This document shows, piece after piece, positions 16,628 through 25,862 of a stretch of 64,000 bases of DNA. The notes under the pieces are model-generated. The model did not search any database, had not been told where the DNA came from, and was given only the letters and a program-made list of their open reading frames with translations. Numbering within the stretch: position 1 is the first letter of the stretch; each line of letters opens with the position of its first letter. The stretch is from Metabacillus malikii (lineage in GTDB: Bacteria > Bacillota > Bacilli > Bacillales > Bacillaceae): assembly GCF_030813355.1 (NCBI RefSeq), contig NZ_JAUSUD010000023.1, positions 23,676 to 87,675 on the forward strand, given 5' to 3'. Position numbers and translations under genes: made by a program.

Positions 16628-16656
16628 TTAGACGCGATATAAAAGTAGTTCGTCAC
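16628..16656 (-). promoter_or_regulatory. candidate ECF-type promoter of module 1
   Basis: On the minus strand GTGACGAAC is followed by CGTCTAAG: a GAAC-containing -35 candidate and the CGTC core typical of ECF -10 elements, 13 bases apart from GAAC (17 from TGAC). The same CGTCTAA stands in front of the second sigma gene. The assignment is by inspection. Confidence 0.5.
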
Positions 16657-16687
16657 GAATTTTTTATGTTTTTGATTAAATACTATT

Positions 16688-16720
16688 AAAAGGAGATTCA
16701 TTAAATTTGAATCTCCTTTT
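16688..16720. terminator. bidirectional terminator between the DUF4306 gene and ECF module 1
   Basis: AAAAGGAGATTC (16688-16699) pairs perfectly with GAATCTCCTTTT (16709-16720) around a nine-base loop. A-runs and T-runs on both sides allow function in either direction; here it probably ends transcripts from 16794-17270. Confidence 0.8.
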
Positions 16721-16793
16721 ATATTATTAAATTTTATTTTAAGTAATTTTCATTTCTTATAAAATAAGCAGAGGTATTGCCTTGCTCAATAAT

Positions 16794-17270
16794 TTAATTT
16801 GGTAACTTGCTATTCCTAATTAACTTGAGATGCACTAGTAAGGAAGTTAATCCGCAAGATATTCCACATATTAAAAATATCGAAGCCAGTAGGTGACCAC
16901 CTATAGTAGGAGAATGCAAAGTGAAATAATAAAATAGAAATAATACTCCACTTAAAAAGTATAGATAATAAGCAAACCAATAATTTTTTTGCTTCAAGAT
17001 ATAAAACCCAATAAGAATCACCAAATATAAACAACACAAAACCATTATTATCGGGAAAGTGGGTTGAAATTTAGCAGCATAAACAAAGTAATCCAGCTGT
17101 GAAATATCGTTTTTATTACTTACAACTCCATACAATAGCTGTGTAAATGGTGTAGAATATTTCCATTCCCAAGGATTATCTAAAATGGCACTTCCCTCAT
17201 ACCAAGCAAAAACTGTGGAAAATAAAAGAAATATGGAGACTACACTGAATTGTATAATAAACCGAATCAT
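16794..17270 (-). CDS. DUF4306-like membrane protein
   Basis: 158 residues with five hydrophobic segments. The first helix is followed by FAWYEGSAILDNPWEWKYST, the external loop characteristic of the YjdJ/DUF4306 group in Bacillus. The rest consists of three or four helices and a basic end. The role is unknown. It separates the two ECF modules. Confidence 0.7.
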   Translation of the reverse strand: MIRFIIQFSVVSIFLLFSTVFAWYEGSAILDNPWEWKYSTPFTQLLYGVVSNKNDISQLDYFVYAAKFQPTFPIIMVLCCLYLVILIGFYILKQKNYWFAYYLYFLSGVLFLFYYFTLHSPTIGGHLLASIFLICGISCGLTSLLVHLKLIRNSKLPN

Positions 17271-17422
17271 CTTAATAACCTCAATACTTTTAAGCAGTTT
17301 TTAAAATTTGCGAATAAAGTAGTAGAATTTTCACATTCCATTTCATTCTTCTCCTATCTCCAAAACTTTTATTAAATAATAACCTTCCTCATGAGAAGTC
17401 ATCAGTATTCAAAGGCAAACAA

Positions 17423-18190
17423 TTATTTACTTAATTCTATTTGTTCAGCAACTTTAATTAAAGCTGAGTCTTCATTTCCACCTTTTATTACATATAAATT
17501 CCCTTCTGTAATAAGGAGTAATTCAGATTGCGCTTTATCCCCATTTTCAAATAGAAGTGCGTCTAAATGAGATATAGAGATTTTTTCCGATTTTAATTTC
17601 GTTGGTTCTAGTACTTTTTTTATTTCATTTATTGAACCATATAAATTTTCAATAGCTTTAACCGTAATAGACTCTCCGTTAAACAAAGGGTAGGTTGCTT
17701 CAGCAAATAGTTGTCCATCGCTCTTACTTACAGTAATCTCTGGTTCACCACTTATAAATTCGACATCATCTCGTAAGTCCCTTGGTATAGATGAATCAAT
17801 TGTTAAGGGAATCTTTGCCTCGTTTCCATCTAGCCCTTCAAATTGATTTTGTTCACTAGCTGTATATGTAACTTTTGTATCTTGGTTGGCTTGTTCTTGT
17901 TTTAACAAATAGTGTTCAATACTTTCAGTGCCACTGCCCGTTTTCGCGTCTTGATTAACTATTAGTTCATGCTTTCCAATTATAAACACGATCAACAATA
18001 AAGCTCCAACTGCACTTATTCTTAATAAAATTCCAAGTGGAATCGTAACCTTTTTTCTTAATTCGATCTTATTCATATCTTTTAGTAACTTTGCTTTTAG
18101 GTCTGGGCTTTTCGCATGATGCCAAACAAACTCAGATTCTAGTTTCTTTAAATCACTGTCAAATATAGATACTTCAGACTGTTTTTTCAT
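17423..18190 (-). CDS. membrane-anchored anti-sigma-like protein of ECF module 2
   Basis: 255 residues: a cytoplasmic N-terminus with HHAKSPDLKAKLLKDMNKI (about 25-45), a single transmembrane helix at about 56-74, and an external domain of about 180 residues with acidic strands. It overlaps the sigma gene by 17 bases, exactly as in module 1. By position and topology it is the anti-sigma factor. The external domain is not obviously the same as in module 1, so the two systems may sense different signals. Confidence 0.7.
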   Translation of the reverse strand: MKKQSEVSIFDSDLKKLESEFVWHHAKSPDLKAKLLKDMNKIELRKKVTIPLGILLRISAVGALLLIVFIIGKHELIVNQDAKTGSGTESIEHYLLKQEQANQDTKVTYTASEQNQFEGLDGNEAKIPLTIDSSIPRDLRDDVEFISGEPEITVSKSDGQLFAEATYPLFNGESITVKAIENLYGSINEIKKVLEPTKLKSEKISISHLDALLFENGDKAQSELLLITEGNLYVIKGGNEDSALIKVAEQIELSK

Positions 18191-18701
18191 TAAAATAGCC
18201 CTCCTTCAGCATATCTTTTTCTAATCTTTGAATCGCTCTATAAAGTGTCGATTTTACTTTACTTTCAGACCAACCTAAAATTAATGCCGTTTCTTCAATA
18301 GAAAACTCTTTTATTTTCCTAAGAATGATGACTTTTCGATGTGATTCTTTTAATGCACTAAGTACATGGTATAGCTCATTTAAATCCTCTTTTAATTCCA
18401 AGTGTTCGTGAGGTAGTTTAGAAGGATCTTTATGCAATTGAAAAGTGTTTTTCAGCAATATAATTGGTTTTCTTTTACGGAGACAATCTACCGTAACATT
18501 ATGTGCTATAGAGTATAACCAAGTTTTTGGACTGGATTCTTCTCTAAACGAATCATAGTGAACAAACGCTTTTATAAACGTTTCATGCCTTAAGTCTTCT
18601 GCCAATTGATAATCCTGTACCATCATAAAAATAAATTTGAAGATGGATTCATTGAATTCCTCATACCAAGCAATGATTGCTTTGTTTTTATCTCTATTCA
18701 C
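18174..18701 (-). CDS. ECF RNA polymerase sigma factor, module 2
   Basis: 175 residues. Region 2 carries LAEDLRHETFIKAFVHYDSF and WLYSIAHNVTVDCLRKR; region 4 ends KEFSIEETALILGWSESKVK. It is clearly a paralogue of the module 1 sigma factor 1.6 kb away. The -10 and -35 reading helices are similar but not identical, so their promoters may partly overlap. A CGTCTAA promoter candidate lies upstream. Confidence 0.95.
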   Translation of the reverse strand: MNRDKNKAIIAWYEEFNESIFKFIFMMVQDYQLAEDLRHETFIKAFVHYDSFREESSPKTWLYSIAHNVTVDCLRKRKPIILLKNTFQLHKDPSKLPHEHLELKEDLNELYHVLSALKESHRKVIILRKIKEFSIEETALILGWSESKVKSTLYRAIQRLEKDMLKEGYFNEKTV

Positions 18702-18733
18702 AGTCTTTAATCCCCCTTTTTTTAAGTCACTGT

Positions 18734-18762
18734 TTAGACGGAAGTGTACTAAAAAAGTTCTG
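18734..18762 (-). promoter_or_regulatory. candidate ECF-type promoter of module 2
   Basis: Minus strand: AGAAC, 16 bases, then CGTCTAAAC. The spacing and CGTC core fit ECF promoters better than sigma-A. The element is shared with the module 1 promoter, suggesting autoregulation and possible cross-recognition. Confidence 0.5.
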
Positions 18763-18792
18763 TTTTTTGCTAAAGTTTTTAGTGCTTCCCCA

Positions 18793-18840
18793 CAAAAAAA
18801 AGGATAGCTCTCAGGATATACCTCCTGAAAATCTATCCTT
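18793..18840 (-). terminator. terminator of the CorC-like gene
   Basis: GGATAG and CTATCC frame a 25-base inner part that itself contains CAGGAGG and CCTG pairing. On the minus strand the stem is followed by a run of eight T. Confidence 0.75.
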
Positions 18841-18846
18841 TCATTC

Positions 18847-20172
18847 TTACGCGTCCTGAAACGAGAGAACTTTCCCCTTCACTTTCATAACTTCTAAATA
18901 GTGAATGTGGTGTCCGTCGCTTTCGTGGACTTTAAATAAGTAGCCGTCCTCTTCTACTTCGACGCCGACATGTGGGTCGAATTTTTGTGTGAGGAACCAG
19001 CCACCGATTGTATCAATGTCTTCATCGATGAAATTTGTCCCTAGTAGATTGTTTACATCTTCTAATAGTAGTTTTCCATCTAAAATAAAGTGACCTTCAT
19101 TTAGTTTACGGATTTCGGCTACTTCATCTTCGTCGAATTCATCACGGATTTCGCCGACGATTTCTTCGAGGATGTCTTCAACGGTTACTAAGCCTGATGT
19201 ACCGCCGTACTCATCAATGAGGATCGCGATGTGTGTTCGTTCTTTTTGCATTTTTAACAATAGGTCATGGACCGGGATTGATTCGATTACGGTAATGATT
19301 GGGTTGATATAGGATTTAATTGAGAATTCTTTGAATCGGTCACCAGCTGTATAGCGCTCTGTTAACAATTCTTTAATGTTTAAGAATCCGACAATGTTAT
19401 CTTTATCACCGTCGACAACCGGATATCTCGTATATTTTTCGTTTTTAATGACTTCAAAGATGTCATCAGATGTATCATCTATTGAGATGGTCACGATTTC
19501 TGTTCGTGGTACCATGATTTCTTTGGCGATTCTTTCATCAAATTCAAAAATGTTGTTCACATATTTTAATTCGTTTTTATTGATTTCTCCACTTTTATAG
19601 CTTTCAGAAAGGAGAATACGTAGTTCTTCTTCTGAGTGGGCTAATTCATGCTCAGATGCTGGCTTAAGACCGAACATGCCGACTAAGACACGCGCTGAAC
19701 CATTTAAGAACCAAATAAATGGATACATGATGCGATAGAACCAAATAATCGGATTTGCAAATAATAACGTTACCGTTTCTGCTTTTTGAATTGCGACTGT
19801 TTTAGGTGCTAGCTCCCCAACAACTACGTGTAAAAAGGTAACGAGCGCAAACGCAATCCCGAATGATAAGATGTGTGTAACATTTTCATTAAGGCTCAAG
19901 CTCTCAAATAATGGGTGCAAGATTTTTTCAACAGTCGGTTCCCCGAGCCAACCTAATCCTAAAGCTGTTACCGTGATACCAAGTTGACATGCTGATAAAT
20001 ATTCATCTAAATGGGTAACGACCTTTTTCGCAGCCTTTGCCCCTTTTCTTCCTTCAGCAATCAATTGGTCGATTTTTGACATCCTAACTTTCACGATGGC
20101 AAACTCTGTCGCAACGAAAAATCCTGTTAATGCAATTAATAAAATAATCAAAAATATGTTAAGCGTCGTCAA
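18847..20172 (-). CDS. hemolysin/CorC (CNNM-type) family membrane protein
   Basis: 441 residues: an N-terminal DUF21/CNNM membrane domain (about 1-190, containing [17 protein letters not shown], with the conserved helix [15 protein letters not shown]), two CBS domains (about 205-340, with [18 protein letters not shown] and [21 protein letters not shown]), and a C-terminal CorC_HlyC domain. Such proteins are linked to magnesium or other cation export and tolerance. Length and order are normal. The ATG at 20172 follows GGAGGTGTAC. A MerR-type gene lies directly upstream on the same strand, separated by 66 bases. Confidence 0.93.
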   Translation of the reverse strand: MTTLNIFLIILLIALTGFFVATEFAIVKVRMSKIDQLIAEGRKGAKAAKKVVTHLDEYLSACQLGITVTALGLGWLGEPTVEKILHPLFESLSLNENVTHILSFGIAFALVTFLHVVVGELAPKTVAIQKAETVTLLFANPIIWFYRIMYPFIWFLNGSARVLVGMFGLKPASEHELAHSEEELRILLSESYKSGEINKNELKYVNNIFEFDERIAKEIMVPRTEIVTISIDDTSDDIFEVIKNEKYTRYPVVDGDKDNIVGFLNIKELLTERYTAGDRFKEFSIKSYINPIITVIESIPVHDLLLKMQKERTHIAILIDEYGGTSGLVTVEDILEEIVGEIRDEFDEDEVAEIRKLNEGHFILDGKLLLEDVNNLLGTNFIDEDIDTIGGWFLTQKFDPHVGVEVEEDGYLFKVHESDGHHIHYLEVMKVKGKVLSFQDA

Positions 20173-20238
20173 TAAGTAGTCTTACAAAAGTAAGACGTAC
20201 ACCTCCTGTTTATTTGAGCCTCAAAAACCAATCTCAAG

Positions 20239-20639
20239 TTAATTGAGTAATAGTAACAAAGATTGAATTAATGAGAGACTCTCTTTTGAAATATTCTTTT
20301 TTACGAACTCTTGATTTTCGAGATTACCGTTATCTAGCTGAGATAGCACTTCGGATACTTCTTTCTCAAGTCCCGCGATTTTTAGCCGCAGCTCTAATAC
20401 ATCAATTTCCTCTGCGTGATCGTCAATCATATTACGTTTTATCTCATCTAATGACATGCCTTCTGCTTTTAACTGTTCAATTTTGTTTAATTGTTCAACT
20501 GCTGAGCTGTCGTAATAGCGGTAATTTGAAGCTGAACGTTCTGCTTTTAACAAACCTAAATTTGTATAATAATCAATCGTGCGCTTCGTCACACCCGTTC
20601 TTTCGGCGAGTTCTCCAATTTTTAATTTTTCAGTCCCAA
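20239..20639 (-). pseudogene. MerR-family regulator with an N-terminal frameshift
   Basis: Residues KIGELAERTGVTKRTIDYYT then NLGLL form the MerR winged-helix start, followed by a dimerisation helix (LELRLKIAGLEKEVSEVLSQ) and an ending rich in leucine. The only start with a good ribosome site (GGAGG at 20648-20652) is TTG at 20639. It reads MGLKN and then hits TAA: the frame is broken by one base in an A-run at 20626-20630. With one more A it would read MGLKKLKIGELAERTG. The alternative, GTG at 20592, removes the first helix. So the gene is frameshifted, or starts at a non-standard codon. A sequencing artefact is also possible. Confidence 0.6.
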
Positions 20640-20673
20640 ATAGAAAACCTCCAAACCATAACGTGATAGTTTT

Positions 20674-20702
20674 ATTATATTCTTAAAGTTTAAAAGATAC
20701 AA
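20674..20702 (-). promoter_or_regulatory. sigma-A promoter of the MerR-type gene
   Basis: On the minus strand TTGTAT, 17 bases, TATAAT: a near-consensus sigma-A promoter about 20-50 bases before the ribosome site of the MerR-like gene. Confidence 0.7.
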
Positions 20703-20880
20703 CTAATTTGATGAAACTTAACAGAGCTTTCACATTTTATTGATGAATGGAAACTCAATAAATACTCTTATTTCTAGCAGACTCCTTGTCCTCTTACATT
20801 TTTTTGAAAAAAGAGGAATAAATACATTTTAATAAGACATGATACTGTTAGATGTAAATATTTTCTAAAAGAGGTTGATT

Positions 20881-21456
20881 ATGAATACAGAACAATCACA
20901 CGAGTTGGATTCACTGAAAGAACATTCTAAGGAATTAGCACGAAATTGGAATGAATATTGGCAGACGTATTCTGGTCTTACTACTTGGCAATTTTGGGTC
21001 AATGTGTTGTTTTTAGTTGTACCGTTAGTCATTTTGTTTTTCACATTAGATCGACGTAAAGCTTTTCAAATTGGCTTCTTTGGGTATAGTTGTCACGTAT
21101 TATCGACCTATATTGATGCGTACTCCACTCGAATGGGCCACTGGGAATATCCTTATAAAGTCCTTCCCATTCTTCCGATTAGTTTTGGACTCGATACTTC
21201 ACTCATACCTGTTACTTATATGCTCGTCTATCAATGGACAGTTAATCATCAAAAGAACTATTATATCTTCATGACCATTTTGGCGGCACTTTTTGCATTT
21301 GTCTTTAAGCCGATTTTATCCGCCTTGCACTTATTTCAATTATCAAATGAATCTAGTTATTTCCAGTTGTTTTTATGGTACTTTGTCGGAGGAATCTTGT
21401 CTAAATGGGTAACGAATGTGTTTGTTTGGTTTCAGAAGGATGCTGCTACAAGTTAA
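20881..21456 (+). CDS. CBO0543-family membrane protein
   Basis: 191 residues. A hydrophilic N-terminus (LKEHSKELARNWNEYW) is followed by five or six helices with conserved loop residues: LDRRKAFQIGFFGYSCHVL, YIDAYSTRMGHWEYPYKVLP and ISFGLDTSLIPVTYMLVYQW. This pattern, with the RxxxWxYP-like loop, is that of the CBO0543 family found in clostridia and bacilli, of unknown role. The ATG at 20881 after AAGAGGTTG is preferred over the TTG six bases upstream. Confidence 0.75.
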   Translation: MNTEQSHELDSLKEHSKELARNWNEYWQTYSGLTTWQFWVNVLFLVVPLVILFFTLDRRKAFQIGFFGYSCHVLSTYIDAYSTRMGHWEYPYKVLPILPISFGLDTSLIPVTYMLVYQWTVNHQKNYYIFMTILAALFAFVFKPILSALHLFQLSNESSYFQLFLWYFVGGILSKWVTNVFVWFQKDAATS

Positions 21457-21538
21457 GTTAATTATGTCTATGTACTTGCACAGCGTTGATTACTATAATT
21501 ATTGATGAACTATCATTTTCGTTGTGTGAGGGATGACC

Positions 21539-21988
21539 TTGATTAAAGAGATAAACATAAGTAACCGGGAAAACGCTGAAAAAGTCTTAGCGATTCAACT
21601 TCCCTCCTATAAAGTCGAAGCAGAAATTATAGGGTTTGATGACATTCCCCCGTTAAAGGATACAGTTAGTACTTTACAACAATGTGGGGAATCGTTTTTT
21701 GGCTACTTTTCAGATGAAGAATTGTGTGGATTTATATCGTTTAAAAAAGATGACAATATAATAGATATTCATCGTCTCGTTGTACATCCAAACTATTTTA
21801 AAAAAGGAATTGCACAAGAGCTTTTTGACTTTTTAGAAGGTCATGTTGACTCGAGCTTGGTTAAGGTTGCAACAGGGTCAAAAAATACTCCTGCGGTTCG
21901 CTTTTATCTAAAGAATGGTTTTGTAGTCGTCAGAGAAGTCACTGTTAATGAACGGCTTTCCTTGAGCTTTTTTGAGAAGCGACGTTGA
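21539..21988 (+). CDS. GNAT-family N-acetyltransferase
   Basis: 149 residues if started at TTG 21539, where GAGGG lies seven bases away; the ATG at 21533 is too close to that site. The acetyl-CoA loop is VVHPNYFKKGIAQELFDFLE, followed by GSKNTPAVRFYLKNGFVVV. The N-terminal SNRENAEKVLAIQLPSYKVE is typical of GNATs annotated in bacilli as acting on small molecules. A strong terminator follows. Confidence 0.85.
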   Translation: MIKEINISNRENAEKVLAIQLPSYKVEAEIIGFDDIPPLKDTVSTLQQCGESFFGYFSDEELCGFISFKKDDNIIDIHRLVVHPNYFKKGIAQELFDFLEGHVDSSLVKVATGSKNTPAVRFYLKNGFVVVREVTVNERLSLSFFEKRR

Positions 21989-21993
21989 TATGA

Positions 21994-22028
21994 AAGTGCG
22001 TTACCGCAATAGTGGTAACGCATCTTTT
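21994..22028. terminator. terminator between convergent genes
   Basis: TGCGTTACC and GGTAACGCA form a perfect 9-bp stem with an eight-base loop and a TCTTTT tail. It ends the acetyltransferase transcript and may also serve the convergent 61-aa gene. Confidence 0.85.
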
Positions 22029-22038
22029 ATGTACCTTG

Positions 22039-22224
22039 TTACTCTTTTTGTTTAGACTTCGGCTTTGTGTAATCCGGTATAAACAGAATTCCGATAATAA
22101 ATACTGCATATGAGATGATGCGGACTGTGTCATAGGTATCGGTTTGTTTTAAAAACAGTACATTGATAATCATTGCCAGTGCCCCGATAATGGTTAGGAT
22201 GATTCCAAAAACTTTTCTAGACAT
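22039..22224 (-). CDS. 61-aa two-helix membrane protein
   Basis: Two hydrophobic helices (about 5-24 and 37-51) and a basic tail, TKPKSKQKE. ATG at 22224 follows GGGGGC. It resembles many short uncharacterised Bacillus membrane proteins. No partner gene is evident. Confidence 0.6.
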   Translation of the reverse strand: MSRKVFGIILTIIGALAMIINVLFLKQTDTYDTVRIISYAVFIIGILFIPDYTKPKSKQKE

Positions 22225-22578
22225 AATAGCCCCCTAGGATGTGGTTTAACTACTTATCAATACGAGTTAAGTTATCATAAGTTTCATTGATTTTTTAAGT
22301 CCTTCTTATTGTTCACGATTATTACTAGATTACTATTCTTAAATCCATTATAAACGACTAAAAAGCTGTTGCCAATTGAAGGAAATTGTAAAATTAGGCC
22401 GAATTAGATAGTTAATGAGCTTATTTAAAGGTGAAATAACCTATTACTCCTGATGAATAAGCAATCATACTCTTTTAATCATATTTTCTTTCAAGAAATG
22501 CATGAATTATTGGAGTTTATTTATCTGCTAATTAAGAAACTACATGGTAAAAAATCTTTTGTTTAGGTGGTATTAAAC
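22225..22578. other. intergenic region upstream of phzF-like gene
   Basis: About 350 AT-rich bases between divergent genes. No small ORF with a good ribosome site, no repeat copy and no clear riboswitch was seen. It must hold the promoters for both flanking genes. Confidence 0.5.
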
Positions 22579-23478
22579 ATGAAACAGGTAAAAGTTTATC
22601 ATTATGATGCGTTTAGCAGCACACCGAATAAAGGGAATCCTGCGGGTGTCGTGTTAACTGGCGATGAGTTAACAGAAGATGAAATGCAAGAGATTGCGTT
22701 TAAAGTCGGGTTTAATGAAACGGCTTTTCCAGTTAAATCGGATCGCGCTGACTTTCGAATTCGGTTTTTCACTCCAGGACATGAAATGAATTTATGCGGG
22801 CATGCGACGATGGCAACGGTTTACGCCTTAAAAAGTAAAGGCCTACTCGGTGATAAAACAGACCTAACAATTGAAACGAATGCTGGCATCCTGCCGATTA
22901 ACCTCGATACAACCGATGAGAATGAAATCTATATAACAATGAAACAAGCTGCCCCACAATTTAAAGAGTTTGCAGGTTCAAAAGAAGCTTTAATGCACGC
23001 AATCGGTTTGAACGCTTCAGACCTTCACCCACAGTTACCAATTGTCTATGGAAGTACAGGCACGTGGACGTTGCTCATCCCGATTAAACAGCTTGATGCT
23101 TTTCAAAAAATGATGCCTCGCAATAAGGAGTTTCCTAGTATTTTAACGGAAATGCCGAAATCGTCTGTGCATCCGTTTTGTTTGGAAACCTTTGATTCAA
23201 ATACTGATATGCACGCACGCCACTTCTCGTCTCCTTATTCAGGAACGATTGAAGATGCCGTAACGGGTACTGCTTCAGGAGTAATGGGTGCTTATTATGC
23301 GACATACATAAACAATAACATTGGAGATTCCCTCACCCTTGTCGTTGAACAAGGACATGAGATTGGAAAAGATGGTCGTGTTGCGGTTAACGTTTCAAAA
23401 GGTAATGAATCATTTGAGATTGAGATAACGGGTAATGCAGTTTTTGTGAAAGAAATGGATGTTTTATTAGGAGTGTAA
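22579..23478 (+). CDS. PhzF-family isomerase/epimerase
   Basis: 299 residues from ATG 22579, chosen because AGGTGG lies eight bases upstream. The start [20 protein letters not shown] carries the GNPAG motif, and the catalytic glutamate is in FNETAF. The second-half motif ends [15 protein letters not shown] with the phosphate-type loop, and [13 protein letters not shown] matches the family ending. PhzF proteins have a diaminopimelate-epimerase fold and catalyse isomerisations. In bacilli the substrate is usually unknown; no phenazine genes are present. Confidence 0.92.
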   Translation: MKQVKVYHYDAFSSTPNKGNPAGVVLTGDELTEDEMQEIAFKVGFNETAFPVKSDRADFRIRFFTPGHEMNLCGHATMATVYALKSKGLLGDKTDLTIETNAGILPINLDTTDENEIYITMKQAAPQFKEFAGSKEALMHAIGLNASDLHPQLPIVYGSTGTWTLLIPIKQLDAFQKMMPRNKEFPSILTEMPKSSVHPFCLETFDSNTDMHARHFSSPYSGTIEDAVTGTASGVMGAYYATYINNNIGDSLTLVVEQGHEIGKDGRVAVNVSKGNESFEIEITGNAVFVKEMDVLLGV

Positions 23479-23579
23479 GAGATTAAGATTTTCTAGTGAT
23501 ACTTTGGGAAGTGCGAGTCCATATAGGTACGCGGCAATATACGTAACTTATTTGGACTCTGTTAGGAAGTGTCGACTTT

Positions 23580-24031
23580 TCAGATTAATGCATCTGCTAG
23601 TAACTTATCAATTAACTCGTCTAATGCTGCATATTCTTCTACTTCACTACCAGATGGTTTGTCTAATTCGCGATATGTTTTTGATACGAAATCGTAAACG
23701 TACCAGGTGATGTGCTGTCACCGATAAACAAATATTGTTTTTGGTGTTCATTTTCATACCAAATTTCATTTGAATCGATTAAGCCTGTGATACTCGCATT
23801 TGGGGCTTTGTCTAAAAATTCCTCATCGATTCCGTATATGATGAATCCGTTGAATTCCAAGCCGTTTATATTTCTAAGCAGCTGCAGATGCTCTGGCAGT
23901 AAATCAATGTTTAGCCGTTCTTTTACGGCCTTGGTGAAGATTCGTAATTCTTGTGCAGAAGCACCGTTATTTAATTTGTCTCCAAATCTTGCTTCGAGTT
24001 TTTCGATTTCGATTAATTTATCTTGCCACAT
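23580..24031 (-). pseudogene. SMI1/KNR4 (SUKH, YrhA-like) protein gene, frameshifted
   Basis: The first 110 codons encode a SUKH fold: LLPEHLQLLRNINGLEFNGF, YGIDEEFLDKAPNAS and WYENEHQKQYLFIGDS. After GDSTS the open frame ends early at 23663 with an unrelated tail. The neighbouring frame continues with the expected family ending: WYVYDFVSKTYRELDKPSGS, then EVEEYAALDELIDKLL, stopping at 23580. A single frameshift near 23705-23712 explains this. SUKH proteins are often immunity proteins to contact-dependent toxins, though the YrhA type may be housekeeping. No toxin gene is adjacent. Confidence 0.75.
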
Positions 24032-24045
24032 TTCGTATCATTCCT

Positions 24046-24360
24046 TTATTTCGTTTTAAATCGATTTCCTGTCTTTGTGTAAATGAGCGCAACGGTAATA
24101 ATGATAATAAGGAGAATGACCGCGATAATCATGAGCAAATGTAGATTCAATAGTTCAGCTATTGCTAGTAACAGAATGCAAAAGCTTACGCCATACATAA
24201 TTTTACCTGTGAATTTGCATAAAGCGACTTCGTCATATTGTGATTTTTCACTGTCAGACATTGTATTATAACCTGCTATCAACACTGCCCCTTTGCCCTT
24301 TGAAAAGATTGTTGCGAGAACGAGGAATGGGATGAGTATGATAAAAAGAGCAATTTCCAT
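24046..24360 (-). CDS. DUF3784-family membrane protein
   Basis: 104 residues with three helices. The loop FSKGKGAVLIAGYNTMSDSE and YDEVALCKFTGKIM is the hallmark of DUF3784, small membrane proteins abundant in Firmicutes. The gene lies 14 bases upstream of the broken SUKH gene on the same strand, so they were probably cotranscribed. The role is unknown. Confidence 0.85.
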   Translation of the reverse strand: MEIALFIILIPFLVLATIFSKGKGAVLIAGYNTMSDSEKSQYDEVALCKFTGKIMYGVSFCILLLAIAELLNLHLLMIIAVILLIIIITVALIYTKTGNRFKTK

Positions 24361-24417
24361 TTGTGGTACCTCCGATTATAGGAATATGATTACTAGTTTG
24401 ATATACTGTAAAGAAAA

Positions 24418-24954
24418 ATGGTGATGCTTATGTATAAATATTGTTTGTATGGTTCAGTTTTTGCTTTGCTATTTACGATTGTTTGGGTGTCGATGGAATC
24501 TTTACCGATTCAGATAGTAATATCTTTTATTTTGCTTACGTTTGCTATTCCGAAGATTCGGATAAAGTTATATCAAGATTCACTTAAAAGGAAATTGAAG
24601 GTCGCTTTTTATAGTTCGGCAGTGTGTTTCCTTCTTCTGTACATTTATGAGTGGATATTCACTAAGGATGGACTAGCTATTGATTTGGCTGTACTTCCTA
24701 GTCTCGTTTTCATTTATTTATGTATTTTCTTAGGTGTATCTGTGTTTGGGATACCTGTATCCGCCTTTTCAGATTTTGTAACTGAGAAGGCTATGTTTTT
24801 ACGAGTCTACTTAGCTGGTGTGATTCATGTTGGGGTTGGGCTGCTTGCGTATTTTATTGGCCTTGGTGTAGTGATTCCGCTCTTTTGTTCGGCTATCTTT
24901 TTTATTATAGATGAGATTACGAGATATGGGAAATTAAAGCATATGAAGGTGTAG
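24418..24954 (+). CDS. hypothetical polytopic membrane protein
   Basis: About 175 residues with five or six transmembrane helices. A basic loop, PKIRIKLYQDSLKRKLK, follows the first pair of helices. Start is uncertain: ATG codons occur at 24418, 24424 and 24430; the third lies seven bases after GGTGATG, and a four-residue difference is immaterial. No family was recognised. It diverges from the DUF3784 gene. Confidence 0.6.
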   Translation: MVMLMYKYCLYGSVFALLFTIVWVSMESLPIQIVISFILLTFAIPKIRIKLYQDSLKRKLKVAFYSSAVCFLLLYIYEWIFTKDGLAIDLAVLPSLVFIYLCIFLGVSVFGIPVSAFSDFVTEKAMFLRVYLAGVIHVGVGLLAYFIGLGVVIPLFCSAIFFIIDEITRYGKLKHMKV

Positions 24955-25123
24955 CTTTCGTCTGGGGCAAGTGCAATATCAAATTCAAGGGGTTACGAAG
25001 TTTTTGTCTAGTGCAATAACAATCACTCGTTTCCCCTCCTTTATTATTCAGCTAATTATCATCAGACACCTATCTTGTTTTATATCAAAGAATTTCACAT
25101 AAGAACCAAATGATTAACGACTA

Positions 25124-25591
25124 TCATTTAATATAGTCAATACCATTCCTTTCACAAAATTCTTTAGCAAATTCCTTATATTTCATATCTCTGTAATCAT
25201 ACCATTTCTCACTTATTCCTAAGCGTTGGACATTGTCCTTAAATCGTCTGAATGCTCCCTTTCCATGAATTGATTTGAGTAATGCATCCTGAAGTTTAAG
25301 ATCAGTTAAGCTATAACAATAACTTTCCATCATATCATACTCATTGATTTCATATTGAGATGGAAGCTCTACATACTTTTCAAAATTGTCTACTATATCC
25401 AAGGCTAACGTCACTTCATCCTGTTGCCATTCAGATAAGTGGTCATAGTCCTCTCCATCTTCTGCAATTAATCGTGCATCTTCTGAGACAAAAGCAATTT
25501 CCCCAGTATCTAAATTAAGATATGAGCGGATTTCATCTGATTGCATCTCTATTCCTTCTATTATATTTTCAAGCTTCACTTTCATAGACAT
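25124..25591 (-). CDS. UPF0158-family protein
   Basis: 155 residues, acidic and soluble. The order LENIIEGIEMQSDEIRSYLN, DTGEIAFVSEDAR, YVELPSQYEINEYDMMESY and the C-terminal GAFRRFKDNVQRLGISEKWY is the standard arrangement of UPF0158. The function is unknown. Starts at ATG 25591 or the second ATG six bases later, after AAAGGATAA. A short frame overlaps its start. Confidence 0.85.
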   Translation of the reverse strand: MSMKVKLENIIEGIEMQSDEIRSYLNLDTGEIAFVSEDARLIAEDGEDYDHLSEWQQDEVTLALDIVDNFEKYVELPSQYEINEYDMMESYCYSLTDLKLQDALLKSIHGKGAFRRFKDNVQRLGISEKWYDYRDMKYKEFAKEFCERNGIDYIK

Positions 25592-25760
25592 TTATCCTTT
25601 CAAAATAATTTATATTAATTAATCCTTTATTCAATTTTATTACTGAGGTCTTCTTAATGAATGCACTGGCACAGGCAATGATTTTCTCGTTTTCTTCCAT
25701 TACAAAATGAAGAGCTGAACTAGATTCATAAAATCTGTTGTTGTTTTCGACTTTTCCCAA
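25569..25760 (-). CDS. possible 63-aa protein overlapping the UPF0158 gene
   Basis: The frame starts at TTG 25760 and runs NRFYESSSALHFVMEENEKI, then IKKTSVIKLNKGLININYF, ending 23 bases inside the next gene. The overlap resembles translational coupling, but no ribosome site is visible before the TTG. It may be the end of a decayed longer gene. Treat as doubtful. Confidence 0.3.
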   Translation of the reverse strand: MGKVENNNRFYESSSALHFVMEENEKIIACASAFIKKTSVIKLNKGLININYFERINVYESEA

Positions 25761-25862
25761 AAAATTTTTGCATTACATGTGTTCCATACCTACTTCTAAG
25801 ACATTTTTATTTTAAAGTAGCGATTGTGGATTGTCTGCACGTGTTGCAGCGGACCATGTTTC

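Noticed and set aside
23504..23710. Plus-strand 68-codon frame
   Set aside because: It is the complement of the shifted SUKH gene end.
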